A stretch of 64,000 nt of DNA from Ipomoea triloba. Taxonomy: Eukaryota > Streptophyta > Magnoliopsida > Solanales > Convolvulaceae. The position numbers were made by a program, and so were the translations under genes. The notes beneath the pieces were generated by a model. The model did no database searches and was not told the DNA's origin. It worked only from the letters and a program-made list of their open reading frames with translations. The stretch covers positions 16,881,587-16,945,586 of the forward strand of contig NC_044923.1 in the NCBI RefSeq assembly GCF_003576645.1. The letters are read 5' to 3'. Positions 35,631-46,468 of the stretch are shown here, in pieces; within the stretch, counting starts at the first letter, position 1; each line of letters opens with the position of its first letter.

Positions 35631-36330
35631 CTATATGATGTATATTATAGTATTCAAAAAAAATATTACTATATTATGTTAATGTACGTAATGAAATTCC
35701 TCTCATGATAATATTAAAAAAAAAAAATTCAACAATCAAATTACTATATGATGTATATTATAGTATTCAAAAAAATATTACTATATTATGTTAATGTACG
35801 TTATTAAATTCCTCTCATGATAATATACCATGCAATTCAATTATGGTTCAAAATATTTTAATCTTGCGTATTTGTTTATTTTATATTCGTAAACAATCAA
35901 ATTACTATATGACGTATATTATAGTATTCAAAAAAATATATTATATTATTTAATGTACGTAATTAAATTCCTCTCATTAAAATATTAAAAAAAAAAGTTC
36001 CAACAATCAAATTACTATATGATGTATATTATAGTATTCAAAAAAAAATATTACTATATTGTGTTAATGTACGTAATTAAATTCCTCTCATGATAATATT
36101 CAAAAATAAATAAAAATTCCAACAATCAAATTACTATATGATGTATATTATAGTATTAAAAAAAATAACAATCAAATTACTATATGATTTACATTATATT
36201 ATTAAAAAAAAATATTACTATATTATGTTAATGTACGTAATTAAATTTCTCTCATGATAATATACCCTGCAATTCAATTATGGTATGGTTCAAAATATTT
36301 TAATCTTGCGTATTTTTTTATTTTATATTC
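35630..36330. repeat. minisatellite of ~110-160 bp units inside Helitron
   Basis: The words caatcaaattactatatga, tatattatagtattca, ttaatgtacgtaat and aaattcctctcatgataata recur at about 35631, 35744, 35905, 36015, 36134 and 36180. Spacing varies, as in a natural Helitron internal array. Confidence 0.8.
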
Positions 36331-36339
36331 GCAAATAAA

Positions 36340-37850
36340 TATATAAAAAAATATATCATTATAAAGTTCTAATTAAAAAAATATATAAAAAAATATATCA
36401 TTATAAAGTTCTAATTAAAACTTTTAAATAACACCAATATTGATTTTTTTATTTTTATGTATTAAATAAACATACAATTATATTAAATCGACCTAATTAC
36501 GTATTAAATAAACATACAATTATATTAAATCGACCTAATTACATATAACAATTGAAATAATTCTTTTTCAAACTTTTCATGCGCATAAAACTAAACTTCG
36601 GTTCAAAATAAAACAAAAATAAATCTCATTGTTATTTATAATTCTATTTTCGATTATTATATTATTATATATATATAGATCTCTATCCTTTTTAAAGTCA
36701 TTACATAATAATAATATGATAATTTAATGGAAATAGAATTTATAAAAAAGAAAAATATATACTCTATTAAAATTTAAAAAATTCTAAATCAAAATAGCTA
36801 TGTCAAATTTAATTTATTCTAATAAGATAAAATTGAAATCTTCTATTCAATTTAGTATTTTTTTTATTATAGATATTTTTAATTTCATTTGTTTTATATT
36901 TTGAATTTTAATTAAAATTTTTAAATATGTATATATATATATATATTGCTAAAAAGAGAAAATAATAACTATAATACATATATACATATTGAATTATTGT
37001 TGCATGTCAAAAGTTCACCCAACAAAAATTGTTGCATGTCAATTTATTTACTTCATCTAACTTTTAAAACTAACTACAATATTATTACTACTATATATAA
37101 ATTTCTTCCTGCATAAATGATGTTGGTTTTCAAAGTTTAAAAATGTTAAAGGTAAAATATATCATTATTATGATTTTAACATTTTACTAATAACAAATAT
37201 AAGTCATTATTATGATTTTAACATTTTACTAATAACAAATATAAGCATTTATTATGATTTTAACATTTTACTAATAACAAATATAAGCATTATTGCATTA
37301 ATTTAAAGGTTTTGCATTGTACTACAAATGCTGTAAACAAATTTTTAAAGGTTTTGCATTGTACTACAAATGCTGTAAACAAATTTTATAAAATACTGCA
37401 TTGTACTACAAATGCTGTAAACAAATTTTATAAAATACTATAAATTATAAAAATTACAAATCTAAAATAATAGTTATTATTTAAATATTTTGAGCCCAAA
37501 ACAAATTAATTTACGTTAATAACATAACTGAAGAAAAATTAACATAAAAATAAACTAATTGAACTAACTTACATTTGCGGAGTTTAAAAAAATAAACTAA
37601 TTGAACTAACTTACATTTGCGGAGTTTAAAAAAAAAAACTAATTGAACTAACTTACATTTGCGGAGTTTAAAAAAAATAATGTTATTGGGTAAATGTCTC
37701 ACATTTAAATATAATGTTATTAAATTAATTGAAATTCACATATTTAAGAATGATAATGTTATTAAATTAATTGAAATTCACATATTTAAGAATGATGATG
37801 TTATTAAATTAATTGAAATTCACATATTTAAGAATGATGAATCATCTCAA
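36340..37850. repeat. six unrelated tandem repeats, all with 42-bp period
   Basis: Consecutive, mutually unrelated sequences are each repeated two or three times at exactly 42 bp: ataaagttc at 36361/36403; gtattaaataaac at 36459/36501; the tatgatttt block at 37172/37214/37256; gcattgtac at 37314/37356/37398; gaactaac at 37561/37603/37645; gaaattcac at 37731/37773/37815. Copies are near-identical. Confidence 0.9.
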
Positions 37851-38104
37851 GATCTATCAATTTAAAATGAAGAATAATAAGAGATAATAGAACTAAAAGA
37901 AATAAACTTTCAATAAGTTAGTTAAAAACATATCATAGATCTACAAATATTAAACCACCAAGTCTATTATGGACCTATTATTTAAATGATGATCTAGAGA
38001 TGGTTTGATTGTGTACATTTATGGGTTGGAAAATATTTAGAAACAAAACTAAATGGTTTCCAGACATCTATTACTATTTATGATAACAAACAAAATATTA
38101 AGGC

Positions 38105-38272
38105 AAAAACTTGTGTGTGACCGTCTCATGGACTCAATCCGTGAGACGGGTCGTATCTTTAATTAATGAGGTCAAAGATCCGACTCATTAATCAAATATT
38201 TGATCCATTAATCAAAGATCCGACCCGTCTTATGGATTGAGAATTGTAAGACGGTCTTACACAAGTGTTACT
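38105..38272. mobile_element. foldback MITE (acttgtgtgagaccgtctc type)
   Basis: The left arm cttgtgtgtgaccgtctcat and right arm, read on the minus strand cttgtgtaagaccgtcttac, are inverted, with gagacgggtc / gacccgtctta inside. About 165 bp, nested in the Helitron. Confidence 0.7.
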
Positions 38273-39209
38273 CAAAGTTTAAAATATCACCATAGTAAAT
38301 TTTGACACAAAACTCAGATATCAATGTAAAATTTTAAAATAAGAATGTTTTTTCATGCAAGGAAAAAAATTATATAATATTTATCAATATCTATATAATA
38401 ATAAAAATTATCCATTTCTCTTTTTATCCATTTATGTAGACATATATTATATTTATAGTATTTTGTACAATATAAAAATATATACACATTTTTTTTTAAA
38501 GAATTGTGATTACTGGTGTAATTATACACGTTAATTACTACAATGATTACTTATAAAAAATTTATTTTAAAATATATCTAAATTCATACTCTTAATTAAA
38601 AATTCAAAAATATTTAAAAAGTTTCTAAATATGTAATATAGTTAGGGACTACATTAATCCATATAAATTTAAAAATTAAATTCTTTTAATTTGTAAATGT
38701 AATTTTCTTAATTATAATTAACAAAATATAAAATATTATTAAAAATAAAATTATAAAATTAACAAAATATGTATTCATAAATATTTATATTTTTAAAAAT
38801 ACATATATACATATACTTGTGCAATATATTAATCATATAAAATTAAAATGCTAATTTTTTAATTTCTAAATTTAATTATTTTAATTATAATATATCAATA
38901 TAAATTATAATTACAGAAATTATATTATAGAATTTGCATATATACATATTAATACATATTATTTCTATATACACTGTATTACACAATCATATAAGAAAAT
39001 GAGTCTAATTAGAGTTTAAAATCACATATATAAAATTTATAATTTATATTTTTTTAATTTCTAAGTATAATTTTCTTAGTTATTATTCATATTGTTAGAA
39101 TTATAATATATATGAAATACGATTAGGAATAATTCAATTTAATTATGTATATTTTTCTCTATAAATTTATATAAATATGTACATGATTAGAGATTATATT
39201 AATCATATA

Positions 39210-39486
39210 CCCCCTCTGTCCCATTTTACCTGTCTTACTTTCCTTTTAAGTTTGTCCCAAAATAGTGTCCTCTTTCTAAAATTGAGCATAACTATCATTC
39301 TACATTTCCCAAATTACCCTTTTGACTTTTCAACTTTTTAGACCATTGATGAGGTAAGTACAATTATACTTTGTACAAATAACACCTACTTTTGAAGGGC
39401 AAAATTGGAAAGTTAGTATCATTTGTTATGTTGTATTAAAAACCGTGCTAAAAGTAAATGAGACAAACAATTAGGGACGGAGGGAG
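39210..39486. mobile_element. Stowaway MITE
   Basis: Left end CCCCTCTGTCCCATTTTACC and right end ...ttagggacggagggag are inverted with flanking TA dinucleotides. Nested in the Helitron. Confidence 0.85.
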
Positions 39487-39651
39487 TAAAATTTTAATTT
39501 TGTATGCTATGATAATAGATACTTGACCAAATATATGAAAATTCAACTATATTATTATATTGTACATTTTAATATATTTATATTTTTAAAATTTTTATTT
39601 AAATTCATAATAACAAAATTTTTTCCGTGCACCGCACGGGTAAAACACTAG

Positions 39652-40204
39652 TAGTATATATAACCCAAAGTATTACTGTATTAATTATTTAATTACACTT
39701 GTAAAGAAGAATAATGAATAAATAATAAAATATTATCGTAAAAAACGGTTTGGTGTCAAAGGTAGTTAAGAGGGCCTACGAATAATCCTCCGACTGAATT
39801 TAATTCCAAGCGTTGGTTTAGCTTTCATCTTCTTCTTCCAAACCCTTCTGACCAATTCTTGTTATTAAAAAAAAAAAAAAAAAAAAAAAGATTCATCTGA
39901 ATTAGGTGGGAAGTAGCTGTAAACTTGGTTTGCAGATGTTGATTCTTCTCCTGTATTTTATGCATGGTCGATCGGTCAGCTTTTGATCATAGCTTCAATT
40001 CTACTCATTTTTTTTCTGGTGTTTATGTCATTGTCAGCAGCAAATTCTTTAGCTTAGCTTCCAATCTATGTTTTAGATGTTACTCTCTGCTATTCAATTT
40101 TCATGTATTTTTCTTTCCCACCAAACTTTCTTCAATTCTTCCATCTATGTAATGTAAACATTGAAGAGTGAGTGCAGGGTTTGCAGGCTTCTGAAACATT
40201 AACA
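39652..40204 (+). promoter_or_regulatory. promoter and 5' leader region of O-fucosyltransferase gene
   Basis: Between the Helitron end and the ATG. CT-rich leader-like text occurs at 39822-39865 (tcatcttcttcttccaaacc), followed by a poly-A run, and several AG acceptors (gtgcag, ttgcag at 40174-40186) lie just before the ATG, so a 5'-UTR intron is likely. No clear TATA box. The Helitron forms the upstream border about 550 bp from the start codon. Confidence 0.4.
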
Positions 40205-43200
40205 ATGGGGAAAGATAACAACACTTCAGAAATGCAAAATGGGAGTGATAAAAAATGTTTGGGTAGAAGAGTGTTATCAGCTGGAGATTTGGTTCATCAA
40301 GGGAAATTGAATGGCAGTAAAGGAGTTTACAGTGGGAGGAAGAGGCCATTATGGTGGCTCTTTAGGCATGCTAGGTCCATTATCTTAACAATCTTGTTAG
40401 TGGGTTTTCTTTTTCTTTTGGATTCTCTCATGTTTGCCATTTCTGATTCTCTTCATCTCACTGCTTCATCAACACAATCAGAGGTATATTTGGGTTTTTT
40501 TTCTCACCATTTACTGCCCCACTACACAGCTTGAGGCACTTTGATGTATTCACCATTGCTTTTTCAGGGTGGGAGAATTGGCTTTGTGAACAATAAAGAG
40601 GAAAGAAGACCGGTTAGGATGTACGATCGGCTTCTAAACATGGCTGCCAGCTCTCTTGCAGAGGTATGCCTCATATTCCTTTTTCATATAGGCAGAGACG
40701 GGTGAAGGGTCAAGTCCAATAACAAGTGACTAGGGGATTGTAGGGTGGGGAGGCTTGAAGAGTTCAGTCCAGCACCTTCGCTACTAGCTATAGTTTTTGG
40801 CGTAATGATCCTATCATTTTTCAATACATTGTCTTGTTTTGTTGGGTGGAGGGCTAAAGGGTCATCAAGTTCAGCCACAGGTGGCTAGGGGGTTGTTGGG
40901 CGAAGGCCTAAAGGGCCAAGTCCAACAACAGGTGGCTAGAAGATCGATTGTTGGGCGGGAGGCCTGAAAGGCCCAGTCAAGTACCTTCGCTATTAGCTAT
41001 AGCTTTTGGCGTAGCGATTTTATAATTTTTCAATACATTGTCTTGTTTTGTTGAGTGGAAGCCTAAAGGGCCAAGTCCAGCAGCAGGTGGCTATGAGATT
41101 GTTGGACGGAAGTCTGAAAGGCTAAGTCCAACAGCAAGTAGTAAGATCCTTTCTAAAGTGGATTTGGAATATCTAAATCTGTTAGGCCCGTACGGGTGGC
41201 TAGGGAATTGTTGGGGGAGGGCTGAAGGGCCCAGTCCAGCACCTTCGTTACTAGCTATAACTTTTGGCGTAATAATCCTAGCATTTTTAAATGCGTTGTC
41301 TTGTTTTGTTACAACAGAGGGAGTTTAAGCAAGATGCATCGAAGCTATGGCAAGAGCCATATCCTCGGGCCGCCTCCAAATGGAAGCCTTGTGCAGATAG
41401 AAAAAGTGCAGAAGGTATTATTTGTGGTGTTAATGATCACCCTTAGCTAGCTTGCTTCTTTAAGGCCATCATATAATATATATGTATCTGATATTGTTGT
41501 AAACAATTGCTGTGAACTGTGGTGTAAGTATTTAAATTTGTCAGGGCAGTGAAACGTAACGACACTGGGTACATATTGGTCAGTGCAAATGGAGGCTTAA
41601 ATCAACAAAGAGTTGCTGTAAGTATATATACACACAATGCATTCACAATTCAGATATTCTTTAAGAGATTTCATTGCAGACATGTTATGTTCCTTCTTGA
41701 TTATTCCCATAGGTCTGCAATGCTGTTGCTGTAGCATCTTTACTGAATGCAACATTGGTCATACCCAAATTTCTTTACAGCAATGTTTGGCAGGACCCGA
41801 GGTTCGTTCGAGACTAAACTGCAACTCATAGATTATTCGCCTCTAAAATTTCTTTATAGCTGTTGGGGCAGAGGCCGGTGAAGGGCAAGTCCAGCACCAG
41901 GTGACTAGGGAATTGTTGGACAGAGGCCTGAAGGGCCAAGTCCAATACTCTGCCTCGAGAAAATGTCAAATAGCTACCAATTCACAGTCTGCTTTCCTAT
42001 TTCATTCACTGAAAATAAACTTGTGAGTTACATTATATACGCCTTATGTTTGTTCGGGTGGAGCACAGCCAGTTTGAGGACATATATGAGGAGGAGCATT
42101 TCATGGAAACACTGAAGGATGAAGTGAATATTGTAAAGGATCTACCTCCCCATCTCAAACTACTCGATTTGGAAACAGCTGGGAGCATAGTAAGTGACAA
42201 CTTTGCTTTAATTTCATGGTGTCAACGAACGAAAAGACTTATCGAGCTTTAATTTTTCAGGTAACTGATGCAGATCTGTCGAAGGAAGCAACACCTGATG
42301 AATACATCAAGACTGTATTGCCCATCCTCTTACACAATGGAGTTGTTCATTTTCTTGGATTTGGAAACAGGCTTGGTTTTGATCCACTGCCCTCTCACTT
42401 GCAGGTCTTTCTTTCTAAGCTTCTTAGTTCTTATGTTGTTCCTCATTCTTTCTTCACATCCGATGAAGTGTAATTGATTTTGTAATTGCCCCTTGTTGGG
42501 TGGAGGCCAGTGAAGGGCCAAGTCCAGCACCAGGTGGCTAGAGGATTATTGGGCAGAGGCCTGAAAGGCTAAATCTAGTACCAGGTGGTTAGGGGTTGTT
42601 GGGCAGAGGCCTGAAGGACCAAGTCCAGTACCACTAAGTGGCTAAGGAATTGTTGGGCGGAGGTTTTAAGGCCCAAGTCCAGCACCAGGTGGCTAGATGA
42701 TTGTTGGACAGGGGCCTGAAATTAAAGGCTAAATCTAGCACCGGGTGGCTAGGGGTTGTTGGGTGGAGGCCTGAAGGGCCTAGTCCAGCACCTGCCTCTT
42801 GAAAATGTGGTTGTATAATGAAGCAAAGTTGTGTCTTCGCTACAAGATTTAGCTTTTGACGTAGTGATAAGCGTTTCGTTCCTAACAGTTCTTTGATTGA
42901 ATGACAGAGACTAAGGTGCAAGTGCAACTTCCATGCCCTAAAGTTTGTACCAAAGATCCAAGAAACTGCTTCTCTACTAGTTAAACGTATACGCAATCAT
43001 GGTGGCAGTAGGAGCATGCTGGACAAACAACTCCTTGGAAATTTCATTTCCCACAACCATAATCAACTTCTCCCTATGGACACCTCTACCCGGTACCTCG
43101 CGTTGCACTTGAGATTCGAAATCGACATGGTAGCTTACTCCATGTGCGAATTCGGTGGGGGAGAAACCGAAAGAAAGGAGCTCCAAGCTTACAGAGAAGT

Positions 43201-44791
43201 CCATTTCCCTCTGGTTCTTGAAAGACTGAACAAATCAAAGCATGTTTTTTACAACCCCTTCTGCCTATAGCTCTCAACATTATTATATTTTTGTGTCTCG
43301 CGAATAGATTGTGAGTAATTGTTGTTTATTGATGGGTGCAGGACTATAATTTCTCCAGAGGAACTAAGGAGAAGTGGAAGGTGTCCATTAACACCAGAAG
43401 AAGCAGCACTGGTTCTTGCTAGCCTTGGTTTTAAGCATGAAACTTATATCTACCTTGCTGGCTCAGGCATTTATGGAGGTGAATCCAGGATGCAACCTTT
43501 AAGAACCCTTTATCCCAATCTAGTCACCAAGGAAGATCTTCTTTCACCAATTGAACTTGCTCCTTTCAGAAATTATTCATCTCAGGTAAGATATGCTACT
43601 TTGCCAGCCATTTGCTAAACATTTGAAACCATTGTTGTTATATATTGTACGAGTTCTTTTTCACTTTTGATCCTCGACTTTTGTAGCATTTCCACTCACA
43701 TTCTTCAATTATACTTTTTTTTTTTCACTATTAGTCCCTTGTGGCTCGTTTTCCAACCAAATATGTGTGCACACACTTGTTTTAGGTGATATATTGCTAG
43801 AAAACTTGCTAGAATGACTAAACGTAATGAGAAATTCAAATCCCTTTGTCTTTCTAGCGAGTTTTAATTTCCAACCAAATACGTGTGCACATATCTGTCG
43901 GTTTTAGGTGATATATATATTTTCGGAAAACTCGTTAAAAAAATTATAAACTCATAAAAGAATTTCAAATACAATAGACTAGTGAAAAAATGGTGATCAA
44001 AGTGAAAGAGTCAAACACTATGTAACACATTATGATGTGACTACATTTTATCAGTCATCCACAATATAATTTGCTAGGATTGGACAACTGGGTTGTAATT
44101 CACATGACCAAATCACACTAAGAGATTAAATATATGTTCTTATAAACCTTATATGTTTCTCTTATTATTTTTACACCTTGCCCCGATAGTATATGTTAAA
44201 GGGTAAATTGTGCTGACTCAACTAAGCAACAGAGCGAGACTAGACTTTTGCTTACTGTGCACAAAAACATACCTTCATTTAAGAAAGTTCTCTCACACTT
44301 GACACTACTACTGATGAGACTCGATCTAGTATGAAATTTCACTTCTGCGACCAATTGAGTTGCCCATGCAGGCTTCAACTCGAGATTCTTAACCATGTGT
44401 AACGATGTAATGTGAAGGGATGGACAGCTAAAAACCCATTTTGTTTTTCATTAACATATATATATATATGCTTGGTTTGCAGCTTGCAGCATTGGACTTC
44501 ATAGCGTGCGCAACGGCGGATGTGTTCGCCCTAACAGACTCAGGCAGCCAGCTATCATCTCTGGTTTCAGGATTCCGATCATACTACGGCGGGGGGCGTG
44601 CTCCCACGCTCAGGCCAAGCAAGAAGAGGCTGGCAACAATTTTGTGGGAGAACAACACCATAGGTTGGAGCAGTTTTGAGGAAAGAATAAGAAAGATGAT
44701 TGATGAAGGACAAAAAGTGCGCTCCAGGGCTTTTGGTCGAAGCATTTATCGCCATCCAAGATGCAAACACTGCATGTGCAAACTTCAGTAG
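40205..44791 (+). CDS. O-fucosyltransferase family protein
   Basis: Ten exons join in frame to a 592-residue protein: 40205-40483, 40568-40663, 41318-41414, 41550-41617, 41713-41801, 42069-42189, 42261-42404, 42908-43239, 43342-43585, 44483-44791. The N-terminus is cytosolic and basic, then one hydrophobic helix (SIILTILLVGFLFLLDSLMF), as in a Golgi type II membrane protein. Family motifs follow: YILVSANGGLNQQRVAVCNA, LLNATLVIPKF, FHALKF, RYLALHLRFEIDMVAYSMCE, CPLTPEEAALVLASLGF, IYLAGSGIYGG, and the C-terminal HPRCKHCMCKLQ. This is the plant GDP-fucose O-fucosyltransferase-like family (PF10250), which includes cell-wall glycosyltransferases; the donor and acceptor are not predictable from this sequence. 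Intron 8 needs a GC donor. Introns 2, 5 and 7 contain the GC-rich repeat module. No stop or frameshift. Confidence 0.93.
40690..41300 (+). repeat. GC-rich ~60-bp repeat module array in intron 2
   Basis: About seven units with gttgggcggaggcctgaaag, ggccaagtccagcacc and ggtggctaggg, three of them ending in ctagctatagcttttggcgt-aatgat. The array runs nearly to the acceptor of exon 3 in the sense of the gene. Confidence 0.8.
41868..41952 (+). repeat. GC-rich repeat module in intron 5
   Basis: gttggggcagaggccggtga, aagtccagcaccaggtgact and ttggacagaggcctgaaggg: one and a half units, same orientation as the gene. Confidence 0.75.
42492..42800 (+). repeat. GC-rich repeat module array in intron 7
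   Basis: Five to six units starting at cccttgttgggtggaggcca, each with ggcctgaagg, aagtccagcacca and ggtggctaggg. A truncated 'gacgtagtgataagcgtttc' tail follows at about 42857. Sense orientation. Confidence 0.8.
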
Positions 44792-45162
44792 TACACTTGC
44801 TATTCTTCATATTCTCCATCTAATTCTTTCAATACCAACCTTGTATTGCATATATCAGTTCAACAAATTAAAGAATCATTCTTTTCAATTTTTTATATGT
44901 ATAGTAGTTGGTTATTTCAAAGGGAAAATCGCACTTTTGGTCCCCCAATTAGTACAACTTTTGCAATGTTGTCCTTATCTTTCAATTTGGACACTTTTGA
45001 TCCCTCAGTTATTGACCCGTTAATCAATTTAGTCCTTCTGTCAGTTAACAACCATGACCTCCGTTTAGACCATGGGTATAATTGAAATTTCACATATTAG
45101 GAAAATGCACTTTTGGTCCCTCACCAATAACTTAAGTTTCATTGTAATTCTTGGAGCTTAAT

Positions 45163-45345
45163 TTCTTTCCCATGCTGAACACAATCAACACTAGGCTAGA
45201 TGCCAAGAACATTGCCACCATTCTCCGGCATTGTGAGGTGAAGGTGTTCTTCGTGGACTATGAATATGTGGAGAAGGCTAGGAAAGCGGTGGAGTTGTTG
45301 ATGGCGGAGAATACTATGCACTGTGGAGCTGTTCGTCGTTATTAA
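45163..45345 (+). pseudogene. captured acyl-activating enzyme fragment
   Basis: Encodes LNTINTRLDAKNIATILRHC, EVKVFFVDYEYVEKARKAVE and LLMAEN, the N-terminal region of plant peroxisomal-type acyl-activating enzymes (AAE1 family, AMP-binding superfamily), about 55 residues of a protein of some 550. The first residues (MELNFFP) come from the element's TIR. It lacks all AMP-binding motifs and is cargo of the Pack-MULE. Confidence 0.75.
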
Positions 45346-45493
45346 CTTCCGGCAAGACATCTAACCGGCCCGCTAATATGAAAGTTAGGACAACCAGCCT
45401 GCAAGTATATAACTATGGTTGAAGTGAACATATATGCATATCGACAAAAAAAAAAAAAAAATGTTAGAAAGCTTAGAGAGGGAAAGTTAGATA

Positions 45494-45784
45494 ATGGAGG
45501 TCCAAAGGCCACATGCCGTCTGCATTACCTATCCAGCTCAAGGCCACATACACGCCATGCTCGAGCTAGCCAAGCTTCTTCATCACAGGGGTTTTCACAT
45601 TACCTATGTTCTCACTCAACTTAACTATACCCACATCATGAAAGCCAGAAACTTCATCCCTCTCAGTCAATCACCCACTTTCCGTTTCGAAACCATACCC
45701 GACGGCCTTCCCTCACGGGAAAACCCCGACACCACTCTAGACATCGTCGAGCATTATTGCTTTTCGACAGCCAAGAATTGCTAG
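45494..45784 (+). pseudogene. captured UGT85-type glycosyltransferase N-terminus
   Basis: Starts MEVQRPHAVCITYPAQGHIH, then AMLELAKLLHHRGFHITYVL, TQLNYTHIMKARN, FRFETIPDGLPS and FSTAKNC before a stop: 96 residues matching the start of UGT85-type UDP-glycosyltransferases, including the catalytic-His region (GHI, normally GHINPM). The true ATG and frame are kept, but the remaining three quarters of the enzyme, with the PSPG box, are missing. Downstream to about 45945 is further possibly captured sequence that I cannot identify. If transcribed it could only make a truncated peptide. Confidence 0.85.
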
Positions 45785-45986
45785 ACTAACTTTTGATATA
45801 TTGTTTTTCCCGATTAGCGCCGTCGCCAGTTTGATGCACATATATTCTTCTAAACTCCGTGACAAGGTTTTCAAAAACAAAGGTGTGAAAAAATCTCTCT
45901 TAGCTTATGGCATTCCATCCATTTGTAGATCACATCTGGGCTAGCCCTATTATTTTATAGCCCTAGTCAAAGTAAAAGCAATAGCT

Positions 45987-46025
<39 letters not shown>

Positions 46026-46034
46026 ATGAGAATA

Positions 46035-46231
46035 GTTAGCGCGAGGGACGAGTCAAAAGCCGAGGTGGGTTTGTTGAATCCGGTAATGGGGCTTAGAGCT
46101 TGCTCCTTTAAATTTCCTGTGGCCGGTGAGAAAGAATCTTGATTGTTTACATGCAGAAATCTCCGACTTAGTGTGAGATTCATCTCCATCGATCTCCATT
46201 TCCTTGTAGAAAACAAGCAATTAAGCTCCAA
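46035..46231 (-). pseudogene. possible captured third gene fragment
   Basis: The minus strand is open for about 65 residues including SFSPATGNLKEQALSPITGF and NKPTSAFDSSLALTILII. The end resembles the hydrophobic segment at the start of ATL-type RING-H2 ubiquitin ligases, but the match is from memory of the general pattern and is weak. The frame runs into an (AC)n microsatellite (45991-46017). Confidence 0.3.
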
Positions 46232-46468
46232 GAATTACAAGTAAATTAAGTTATTGGTGAGGGACCAAAAGTGCATTTTCCTAATATGTGAAATTCCAAT
46301 TATACCCATGGTCTAAACGGAGGTCATGGTTGTTAACTGATAGAAGGACTAAATTGACTAACGGGCCAATAACTGAGGGATCAAAAGTGTCCAAATTGAA
46401 AGATAAGGACAACATTGCAGAAGTGGTACTAATTGGGGGATCAAAAGTGCGATTTCCCCTATTTCAAA

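Larger units (their letters stand above)
35306..39651 (+). mobile_element. non-autonomous Helitron, 4.3 kb
   Basis: The 5' end TCTATATATATA...ttaaaacagaagtgctagc begins after an A (35305). The 3' end has the hairpin CCGTGC-ACC-GCACGG (39625-39639), a short spacer and CTAG (39648-39651), followed by T, so insertion was between A and T with no target duplication, as Helitrons do. No RepHel ORF is present. The interior is very AT-rich and holds a ~110-bp minisatellite, a cluster of 42-bp repeats, a foldback MITE and a Stowaway MITE. Confidence 0.8.
44922..46459. mobile_element. Pack-MULE with perfect 9-bp TSD
   Basis: Long terminal inverted repeats of about 240 bp (44922-45165 and 46216-46459) start GGGAAAATCGCACTTTTGG and, on the other strand, GGGGAAATCGCACTTTTGA. 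The direct repeat TATTTCAAA flanks both sides (44913-44921, 46460-46468), the 9-bp target duplication of Mutator elements. There is no transposase. The 1.05-kb interior is made of fragments of unrelated genes: an acyl-activating enzyme, a UGT and a possible RING-H2 piece. It lies 130 bp after the O-fucosyltransferase stop codon. Confidence 0.92.

Noticed and set aside
36340..37850. CRISPR-like array
   Set aside because: Repeats are directly adjacent with no spacers, differ from block to block, and the DNA is plant nuclear.
40172..40204. N-terminal extension of the O-fucosyltransferase
   Set aside because: It would start at GTG; ATG at 40205 is the natural start.
45494..45784. A functional small UGT gene
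   Set aside because: Only the first 96 residues are present, inside a Pack-MULE; the donor-binding half is absent.
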